Of a stretch of 64,000 bases of DNA, positions 56,416 through 64,000 are shown piece after piece. The notes under the pieces were generated by a model. The model worked only from the letters and a program-made list of their open reading frames with translations. It had not been told where the DNA came from and searched no databases. Positions within the stretch are counted from its first letter, which is position 1; each line of letters opens with the position of its first letter. Made by a program: the position numbers and the translations under genes. This stretch comes from Xanthomonas massiliensis (GTDB lineage Bacteria; Pseudomonadota; Gammaproteobacteria; Xanthomonadales; Xanthomonadaceae), in assembly GCF_900018785.1 (NCBI RefSeq), contig NZ_FCOY01000007.1:310001-374000 (forward strand). The letters are read 5' to 3'.

Positions 56416-57057
56416 TTCGGCACGTTGTTCCAGAGGTATCGCCGGACACGCGGGGTCCGGCGCCGATTGGGTTCATGACGGGCATGGCGGCTGCGCTGGC
56501 CGATGGCGGCCCCTGCCGCTTGCGGGCGATTGCGGGCCGCTCCGTCCCGTTCTTCCATGAATTGTTCCACGAAGTCGCCGATGCGGGGCCTGTCGTCTGG
56601 TGTCTGTCATTTTCGGCCTCATCCTCGAACCGGTCCAGTTTCGAGCCGGTCCAGTTCCCATGGGCTATTGCGCTGACAGGGCTGGCAAGGCCACGAGCAG
56701 CCCCGCGCAGGCCGGAACGCATCGGCCCGCGCCTGTAAGCACATGGCAAGGCACGCCGCCGCCGTAACCGCACGGACCGCTGCACCGTTGGATGAGCTGG
56801 CACTCTCCTGTGGCCTGTGTGGCTTGTGTGGTTTGCGGCCTCGCCGGCCGTGGGCCCGTGCAATCCGGCTTGCCGCCAGTATCGCCATGAATGTCTCACC
56901 GGACGAGACCCGGAGATGGCCGTGGCCGACCATGCAACGCCGGGCGGCCCGGAAATGGCCTGGCTGCGGTGCATCAGGCCCCGCCCTCTCACCTTGAATG
57001 CAGGCCGGCTCCAGGCGCGCGTGTTACGTTCGTGGCGATCCATCGCCGGGAGCCCCG
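56416..57057. other. Intergenic region between hsdM and the GH92 gene
   Basis: About 640 bp between divergent genes. No open frame here has family-like sequence, codon pattern or ribosome site that I would accept. It contains a short near-palindrome (CGAACCGGTCCAGTTTCGAGCCGGTCC around 56625-56652, in two parts) and must hold the hsdM promoter on one strand and the GH92 promoter on the other, but no clear consensus box was found. Confidence 0.6.
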
Positions 57058-59394
57058 ATGCGCCACCTCCGCCATGCCGTCCACGCCCTGATCCTGGCCA
57101 CCGCGCTGGCCGGCACCGCCGCCCAGGCGCGGCCGGCCGACGATGCCTATGCGGCGGTGGACCCGTTCATCGGCACCGGCGGCGAAGGCCACACCTACCC
57201 CGGCGCCACGGTGCCCTTCGGCATGGTCCAGCTCAGCCCGGACACGCGCATCCAGCCGCGCGCCAAGGCCTACGGCTGGGCCGCCGGCTACCGCCACGAC
57301 GACAGCACCATCGTCGGCTTCTCGCATACCCATTTCTCCGGCAGCGGCCACTCGGACCTGGGCGACGTGCTGCTGATGCCGGTCAGCGGCACGCCCAGGC
57401 TCGAGCGCGGCGATCCCGACGTGCCCGGCAGCGGCTACACCTCGCGCTTCCGCCACGCCACCGAGCAGGCGCGGCCGGGCTACTACGCCGTCACCCTGGA
57501 CGACTACGGCGTGCGCGCCGAGCTTACCGCGAGCGCGCGCGTGGGCGTGCACCGCTACACCTTCCCGCAGGGCAAGCCGGCGCACGTGCTGGTGGACCTG
57601 CGCACGTCCATGTACGACTACCCGGGCAAGGTGTCGTGGTCGCGCCTGCGGGTGCGTGCGGACGGCACCGTCACCGGTTTCCGCGAGACCCGCGGCTGGG
57701 CGCCGGGGCGCCAGTTGTATTTCGCGATGCGTTTCTCGCGCCCGCTCGCCGGCCAGCAACTGCAGGACACCGAGCAGGACGTGCCCTACAAGGGCTTCCC
57801 GCCGCCGGGCGCCAAGGATCCGCGCCAGCGCGCGCAGATCGAGGGCCGCCAGTTGGTCGGCGTGTTCGACTTCGGCGACGGCGTCGCGCAGCCGCTGGTG
57901 GTGAAGGTCGCCCTCTCGCCGGTGAGCGAGGACAACGCCATTGCCAACCTCGACGCCGAGGTGCCCGGGTTCGATTTCGATGCCGTGCAGGCCGACGCGC
58001 GCCGGCAATGGACGCAGGCCCTGTCGACGATCGATGCCGAAGGGTCGGCGCCGCAGCGGCGCCAGTTCTACACCGCGCTCTACCACACCCTGCTCGGCCC
58101 CACCCTGTTCATGGACACGGACGGGCGCTACCGCGGCCCGGACAACGCCGTGCACCAGGCCGACGGCTGGACCCACTACTCCACCTTCTCGCTGTGGGAC
58201 ACCTACCGCGCGCTGCACCCGCTGCTGACCCTGGTGCAGCCGCCGCGGCACACCAGCGACATCGTCAACTCGCTGCTGGCCGCGCGCCGCGAGAGCCCGT
58301 ACGGCATCCTGCCGGTGTGGGCGTTCCACGGCCTGGAGACGTGGTGCATGATCGGCTACCACGCCGTGCCGGTGATCGCCGACGCCTACATGAAGGGCAT
58401 CGGCGGCTTCGACGCCGGCGAAGCGCTGGATGCGATGGTCGCCAGCGCCGACTACGGTCCCTACGGCGGCATCGCGGCCTACCGCGAACTCGGCTGGGTG
58501 CCGATCGACGAGGAAGGCGAGGCCGCCAGCAAGACCCTGGAGTACGCCTTCGACGACTGGACCATCGCCCAGGTGGCCCACAAGCTGGGCAGGAGCGACA
58601 TCGCCGCCGAGTTCGACCAGCGCGCCGGCAACTGGAAGCACGCCTACGACCCGGCCACCGGCTTCATGCGCGCGCGCAATCGCGACGGCTCCTTCCGCGA
58701 GCCGTTCGACCCCGATGCCAGCGGCTACGGCACCGACTACACCGAGGGCAACGCCTGGCAGTACTCGTGGTACGTGCCGCAGGACGTGGCCGGGCTGGCC
58801 GCCGCGCACGGCGGCGCCGACAAGCTGCTCGATCGGCTCGACGCGGTGTTCGACGCCAAGGTCGATCCCAAGGTGTTCGAGCACATGGAGGACATCACCG
58901 GCCTGATCGGCTGGTACGCCCACGGCAACGAGCCCAGCCACCACGTCGCCTACCTGTATGCCTACGCCGGCCAGCCGTGGCGCAGCCAGGCGAGGCTGGC
59001 GCAGATCATGGACAGCCAGTACGCCCCGCGCCCGGACGGCCTGGCCGGCAACGACGACCTCGGCCAGATGTCGGCGTGGTACGTGTTCACCGCGCTGGGC
59101 TTCTACCCGGTCACCCCGGGCAGCAACCAGTACGTCATCGGCCGCCCGTTCCTGCCGCGCGCCACCCTCCACCTGCCCAACGGCAAGCGCTTCACCGTCA
59201 TCGCCGACGGCCTGGACGCCGGGCATGGCTACATCGGCGGCGCCACGCTCAACGGCCAGCCGCTGCAGCGCGCGTTCCTGCGCCACGAGGAGATCATGGC
59301 CGGCGGCGAACTGCGCTTCGTCATGCAGGCCGAGCCGAACCGGCAATGGGCGACGGACCCGGCGCAGCGGCCGTATTCGATGTCGGCGCAGTGA
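57058..59394 (+). CDS. Secreted GH92 alpha-mannosidase
   Basis: Exo-acting alpha-mannosidase family 92 enzyme, 778 residues, with a signal peptide (residues 1-24, ending AAQA). Family blocks are DPFIGTGGEGHTYPGATVPFGMVQLSP at the start (read in two parts), GFSHTHFSGSGHSDLGD, the middle FSLWDTYRALHPLL and GYGTDYTEGNAWQYSW, and the calcium and catalytic segment GNDDLGQMSAWYVFTALGFYPV. GH92 enzymes trim alpha-1,2/1,3/1,6-mannosides of eukaryotic N-glycans or yeast mannan. It is a lone gene with its own terminator and has no adjacent transporter or receptor, unlike Bacteroidetes loci. Confidence 0.95.
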   Translation: MRHLRHAVHALILATALAGTAAQARPADDAYAAVDPFIGTGGEGHTYPGATVPFGMVQLSPDTRIQPRAKAYGWAAGYRHDDSTIVGFSHTHFSGSGHSDLGDVLLMPVSGTPRLERGDPDVPGSGYTSRFRHATEQARPGYYAVTLDDYGVRAELTASARVGVHRYTFPQGKPAHVLVDLRTSMYDYPGKVSWSRLRVRADGTVTGFRETRGWAPGRQLYFAMRFSRPLAGQQLQDTEQDVPYKGFPPPGAKDPRQRAQIEGRQLVGVFDFGDGVAQPLVVKVALSPVSEDNAIANLDAEVPGFDFDAVQADARRQWTQALSTIDAEGSAPQRRQFYTALYHTLLGPTLFMDTDGRYRGPDNAVHQADGWTHYSTFSLWDTYRALHPLLTLVQPPRHTSDIVNSLLAARRESPYGILPVWAFHGLETWCMIGYHAVPVIADAYMKGIGGFDAGEALDAMVASADYGPYGGIAAYRELGWVPIDEEGEAASKTLEYAFDDWTIAQVAHKLGRSDIAAEFDQRAGNWKHAYDPATGFMRARNRDGSFREPFDPDASGYGTDYTEGNAWQYSWYVPQDVAGLAAAHGGADKLLDRLDAVFDAKVDPKVFEHMEDITGLIGWYAHGNEPSHHVAYLYAYAGQPWRSQARLAQIMDSQYAPRPDGLAGNDDLGQMSAWYVFTALGFYPVTPGSNQYVIGRPFLPRATLHLPNGKRFTVIADGLDAGHGYIGGATLNGQPLQRAFLRHEEIMAGGELRFVMQAEPNRQWATDPAQRPYSMSAQ

Positions 59395-59437
59395 GGCCGG
59401 GGGGCCGGCCCCGTTCCCGTCCCGGAAATCCATTCAT

Positions 59438-59467
59438 GGCAAGGCCCGCATCAACGCGGGCCTTGCC
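59438..59467 (+). terminator. Terminator hairpin after the GH92 gene
   Basis: A perfect 12-bp stem (GGCAAGGCCCGC with GCGGGCCTTGCC) and a 6-nt loop lie 43 bp after the stop, followed by GTTG. Confidence 0.85.
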
Positions 59468-59481
59468 GTTGCGGGGGACCA

Positions 59482-59735
59482 TCAGCGCGAATAGAGCCGG
59501 ACCATGCCCGCATCCACCACCCTCGCGATTTCTTCCATGCGGCATGTGATGTGTGCCTGGATCAGGGTACGGCATGCCTCGGCATCGCCGGCATCGATGG
59601 CATCGATGGCATCGATGGCATCGATGGCATCGATGGCATCGAGCATGCGGAAATGCTCTTCGAAGGTGTCGTGGCCGCGCCACCGGGATCGCTCCATCGC
59701 ACGATGCGGATGCGGATGCGTGCGTCATGCTCGCC
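59482..59735 (-). pseudogene. C-terminal remnant of a GntR/FCD-family regulator
   Basis: The fragment ends in DAEACRTLIQAHITCRMEEI and ARVVDAGMVRLYSR, typical of the last helices of FCD ligand-binding domains. Just upstream (FEEHFRMLDAID) is the conserved E-H-x-x-x-L-D-A-I helix. Further upstream, HDARIRIRIVRWSDP lies in another frame, so a frameshift near 59680 separates it. The DNA-binding domain is absent; purA's terminator follows. The joining helix is expanded by repeated Asp-Ala-Ile from a 9-bp tandem repeat. An intact FCD regulator would be over 200 residues. Confidence 0.65.
59590..59643. repeat. 9-bp tandem repeat (GGCATCGAT), five perfect copies plus one variant
   Basis: Five exact GGCATCGAT units (59590-59634) are followed by GGCATCGAG. 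The unit is in phase with the remnant reading frame, where it encodes Asp-Ala-Ile (minus strand), so copy changes do not shift the frame. Confidence 0.95.
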
Positions 59736-59828
59736 GATGCGTGCCGTCTCCGGGGACCGGACAACGCTGGCGGATTCCCCCATCGGGAAAGGCTCGCTGC
59801 ACGGCCCGGTAAATCGCAGCCCCGGAAC

Positions 59829-59861
59829 GAAGAAGGGCCCGGCATTGCCGGGCCCTTCTTC
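59829..59861 (-). terminator. Terminator after purA
   Basis: A perfect 15-bp stem (GAAGAAGGGCCCGGC with GCCGGGCCCTTCTTC) and a 3-nt loop lie 26 bp beyond the purA stop. It is symmetric and could act on both strands. Confidence 0.85.
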
Positions 59862-59887
59862 TCACACACCCCTGCGCGGGATGCCGA

Positions 59888-61378
<1,491 letters not shown>

Positions 61379-61584
61379 TCAGCCCTCGCACGGCGTCGTG
61401 AGCGCCGGGTCGACGCCGCGATCCGCGCCCGGTCCGGCGGCGAGCTGCGTGGTCCCCGGCCAGGAAGGCAGTACCGGTCCCGGCGACGCCCGGAGCCGCG
61501 GCCGGGACCCGGTGCCCTGGCCCCCACTCCCGATTTCGCCGGGCCGGCCGCAGCGGCCAGCCCGGCATCCGGGCGTTCCTCCCG

Positions 61585-62448
61585 TCAGCGGTCGCTGCGC
61601 AGGTACTGCAGGAACGGGTCGTCCTTGCCCATCACGATCACGCCGTTGCCGTCGGCCAGCGACTTCCGGTAGGCCTCCAGGCTGCGGTAGAAGGCGTAGA
61701 ACGCCGGATCGGCGTTGCCGGCCTTGCCGTAGGTCGCCGCGGCCTGGGCATCGCCCTCGCCGCGCAGGCGCTGGGCGTCGCGCTCGGCATCGGCCACGAT
61801 CACCGTGCTCTCGCGGTCGGCCTGGGCGCGGATGCTCAGCGACTGCTCCTCGCCCTCGGCGCGCAGCTTGGCCGCCTCCTGCTTGCGCTGGGCGCGCATG
61901 CGCTCGTACACGTCGGTGATCACCTGGCTGTCGGTGGGCAGGTCGATCTGCTTGATGCGCAGGTCGCTGATCTGCATGCCCAGCGGGGCGACGGCGGCGT
62001 TGATCGCCTCGAGCTGGCCGGCGATCAGCTCGCTGCGGTCGCCCGAGACCAGCTGCTGCAGCGTGCGCGAGTTGATCTGGTTGCGCAGCGAGTCGGTGAT
62101 GATCGGCGCCAGGCGCGCATCGGCCACGCGCTCGTCGCCGCCGGTGGCGCGGTAGAACGCGCGCACATCGGAGATGTGGCCAATGGCGAAGAAGTCCACG
62201 CTCACGTCCTTCTGCTCGGCGGTGAAGTAGCGCGCCGGCGCGGTGTCGAGCACCTTGTTGCGGCGATCGAACAGGCGCACCGACTCCACCAGCGGCACCT
62301 TGAAATGCAGGCCGGGCTCGACGTCGGCCCGCACCACGCGGCCCAGGTTGAGGACCATCGCGGTCTGGTCCTCGCGCACCACGTAGACCGAACCGAACAG
62401 CGCCAGCAGCACCGCCACGGCCAGGCCGATCAAGATCGAATTCCTCAT
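61585..62448 (-). CDS. hflC: FtsH protease modulator HflC
   Basis: SPFH/prohibitin-domain membrane protein of 287 residues. The N-terminal anchor (SILIGLAVAVLLALFGSVYVV) is followed by the SPFH domain with FKVPLVESVRLFDRRNKVLD. A long coiled coil follows (ERMRAQRKQEAAKLRAEGEE, then IRAQADRESTVIVADAERDA). HflC with HflK forms a large periplasmic assembly that restrains FtsH. Its start overlaps the hflK stop (ATGA). Confidence 0.97.
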   Translation of the reverse strand: MRNSILIGLAVAVLLALFGSVYVVREDQTAMVLNLGRVVRADVEPGLHFKVPLVESVRLFDRRNKVLDTAPARYFTAEQKDVSVDFFAIGHISDVRAFYRATGGDERVADARLAPIITDSLRNQINSRTLQQLVSGDRSELIAGQLEAINAAVAPLGMQISDLRIKQIDLPTDSQVITDVYERMRAQRKQEAAKLRAEGEEQSLSIRAQADRESTVIVADAERDAQRLRGEGDAQAAATYGKAGNADPAFYAFYRSLEAYRKSLADGNGVIVMGKDDPFLQYLRSDR

Positions 62449-63578
62449 GGCTGGACCTCCTCGCGTCCGCTAGGGCGCGGCCCGCGTTCCGGATTGCGGA
62501 TCGGCTCGGCCGACGCACCCTCCTGCAACGCCGGCAGCAGCGTGCCCGGCGGCAACGGCCCGGGCGTGGCCTGCCCGGCGGCGGCCGGCGCACCGGTGTT
62601 GCCGCTGCCGGGCATCGGCACGTAGATCAGCGGCTTGCCGTCGCCGCCGATCACCTTGCGGTTCTCGGCCAGCACCTGCTGCACCGTCTCCAGCCACAGG
62701 CGCTTGCGGGTGACCTCCGGGGCGTTCTTGTACTGCTGCTGCAGCAGGGTGAAGCGCTCGGCGTCGCCGTCGGCCTTGGCGATCACCGCCTCCTTGTAGC
62801 CCTCGGCGGTGGTGCGGGTACGCGCCGCCTGGCCACGCGCCTCGGGCACCACCTTGGCGGCGTAGGCCTGGGCCTCGTTGATCAGCCGCTCCTTGACCTG
62901 CTGGGCACCGTTGACCTCGTCGAAGGCCGGCTTGACCTCCTCCGGCGGGCGCGCGTCGGGCAGGGTCACGCCGGTCACCACCAGGCCGGTGCGGTAGGCG
63001 TTGAGCGAGGCCTGCAGGCGTTCCTTGGCGGCGGTGGCCAGCGGCCCGCGGTTGTTGAGCACCATGTTCAGCTCCGAACGGCCGACCTGCTCGCGCACCG
63101 CGCTCTGCGCGGCCTGCTGCAGCACCTGGTCGGCATCGCGCGAGCCGAACAGGTAGGTACGCGGGTCGTCGATGCGGTACTGCACGTTCAGCGCCACGGT
63201 GACGATGTTCTCGTCGCGGGTCAGTACCGGCACCTGGTTGGAGAAGGTCTTGATCTCGGTGGCGTTGACCTTGCGCACCGACTCGATCGGCCAGGGCAGC
63301 TTGAAGTTGGGGCCGGGCGGCAGGATGCGCGAGAACTGGCCGAAGCGCAGCACCACGCCGCGCTGCTGCTCGCCGATCAGCTGGAAGCTGGAGAACGCCA
63401 GCAGCACCACCACGGCGATGACGATCCAGCGCGCGATGCCGCCGTCGAGCAGGTCCTTGAGTGGCCCGGGCAATCCGTTCCAGCCGTTCCAGCCATTGCC
63501 GCCGCGCGGACGCGGCGCGCCGGGTCCGTTGGAATCCGGGCCGTTTCCGCCCTTGCTGCCGGGTGTGTTCCAGGCCAT
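62445..63578 (-). CDS. hflK: FtsH protease modulator HflK
   Basis: Partner of HflC, 377 residues. The cytoplasmic N terminus is Gly/Asn/Pro-rich (PGSKGGNGPDSNGPGAP), and a membrane anchor lies near residues 50-72 (WIVIAVVVLLAFSSFQLIG). The SPFH domain contains FGQFSRILPPGPNFKLPWPI, and a coiled coil ends at ENRKVIGGDGKPLIYVPMPG. A short Pro/Gly-rich C-terminal tail follows. It heads the hflK-hflC unit. Confidence 0.97.
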   Translation of the reverse strand: MAWNTPGSKGGNGPDSNGPGAPRPRGGNGWNGWNGLPGPLKDLLDGGIARWIVIAVVVLLAFSSFQLIGEQQRGVVLRFGQFSRILPPGPNFKLPWPIESVRKVNATEIKTFSNQVPVLTRDENIVTVALNVQYRIDDPRTYLFGSRDADQVLQQAAQSAVREQVGRSELNMVLNNRGPLATAAKERLQASLNAYRTGLVVTGVTLPDARPPEEVKPAFDEVNGAQQVKERLINEAQAYAAKVVPEARGQAARTRTTAEGYKEAVIAKADGDAERFTLLQQQYKNAPEVTRKRLWLETVQQVLAENRKVIGGDGKPLIYVPMPGSGNTGAPAAAGQATPGPLPPGTLLPALQEGASAEPIRNPERGPRPSGREEVQP

Positions 63579-63719
63579 GCACGCTCCGTATCTGGGGACG
63601 CCGGCGGGTACATCCCGCGACGCCGGCCGGTAAGTCGGCCGTCGATTCTACTAGATGGGGACAGACCGTCCCTTTACGAGAGGCTATCTTGGCCGTTCCT
63701 TTCCCGGACAGGGCCCGTC

Positions 63720-64000
63720 ATGACCGTTCCGCATACCTTCCGCGTCCTGCGCATCCGCGACGACGAGGCCGGCTACCGCAGCGCCATCGAGCCGGCCACG
63801 CTGGACGAACTCTCCCCCGGCGAGATCGTGCTGCGCACCGAGTGGTCCTCGGTCAACTACAAGGATGCCCTGGCCGGCACCGGCGAGGGCAAGATCCTGC
63901 GTCGCTTCCCGCTGGTGGGCGGCATCGACGTGGCCGGCCACGTGGTCGCTTCGCGCGATCCGGCCTGGCGCGAGGGCGATGCGGTGATCGCCACCGGCTG
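63720..64000 (+). CDS. YhdH/AcuI-type MDR oxidoreductase, truncated by window end
   Basis: The first 93 codons of a medium-chain NADPH oxidoreductase. The GroES-like domain is visible: TFRVLRIRDDEAGYRSAIEP, then RTEWSSVNYKDALAGTGEGK and LVGGIDVAGHVVAS. These match the acrylyl-CoA/quinone reductase subfamily (YhdH/AcuI), which reduces acrylyl-CoA. The C-terminal Rossmann domain is outside the window. It is divergent from hflK; a GGGAC-AGACC-GTCCC inverted repeat (63658-63672) lies in the intergenic space. Confidence 0.9.
   Translation, partial: MTVPHTFRVLRIRDDEAGYRSAIEPATLDELSPGEIVLRTEWSSVNYKDALAGTGEGKILRRFPLVGGIDVAGHVVASRDPAWREGDAVIATG

Noticed and set aside
56475-56933. Short open frames on both strands between hsdM and the GH92 gene
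   Set aside because: No family-like sequence, no ribosome site, and frames on both strands are equally open, as expected by chance in GC-rich DNA.

Overview
The window is about 64 kb of GC-rich gammaproteobacterial chromosome. It most resembles Lysobacteraceae/Xanthomonadaceae (Luteimonas, Lysobacter, Pseudoxanthomonas or Xanthomonas relatives). The basis is the gene set: minCDE, a tandem glycine riboswitch before gcvP, hflK-hflC-purA, an M2 (ACE-like) lipoprotein peptidase, a large TonB-dependent receptor, EptA with a PAP2 phosphatase, a giant cyclic glucan synthase, and many ATGA-coupled gene pairs. The genus is an inference. I saw no rRNA, tRNA, CRISPR array, prophage or insertion sequence.

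Layout. 1-4.3 kb: a DesK/NarX-type sensor kinase coupled to a response regulator cut by the window edge, then an acetyltransferase, minCDE and a small HEACH-motif protein. 4.4-10.7 kb: an OmpR/EnvZ-type two-component system divergent from three cell-envelope genes (ArnT-like transferase, PAP2 phosphatase, EptA/MCR-type phosphoethanolamine transferase), probably a lipid A remodelling module. 10.8-15.6 kb: M2 peptidase, a frameshifted acetyltransferase, a small basic protein, a Bcr/CflA exporter and a decayed glyoxalase-fold gene. 15.7-18.9 kb: promoter, tandem glycine riboswitch and gcvP. 19.2-29.98 kb: a secreted cyclic-nucleotide phosphodiesterase family protein, an XRE-cupin regulator with a SnoaL-like protein, a TonB-dependent receptor behind an AT-rich operator-like palindrome, a Tat-exported aldo/keto reductase, two tandem paralogous MFS symporters and a large-subunit catalase.

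30-45.7 kb: two gene-free repeat islands bracket a tightly coupled quartet (acyl-CoA-dehydrogenase-like, PIG-L deacetylase, SAM methyltransferase, GT2 glycosyltransferase). Next come a 76-residue protein coupled to a 2906-residue cyclic beta-1,2-glucan synthase and a DUF763 protein. 45.8-47.1 kb: an isochorismatase-family hydrolase and an F420-type NADP oxidoreductase.

47.4-56.4 kb: a type I restriction-modification locus on the minus strand (hsdM, hsdS, GIY-YIG protein, truncated DUF262 gene, an AT-rich OLD-like ATPase with its own promoter, hsdR). The OLD-like gene appears to have been inserted into the locus and to have destroyed the DUF262 gene. This and the repeat-flanked quartet are the two best candidates for an unusual system. 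57-64 kb: a secreted GH92 mannosidase, a decayed GntR/FCD fragment carrying a 9-bp tandem repeat, purA, hflC, hflK, and the start of a YhdH/AcuI-type oxidoreductase cut by the window end.
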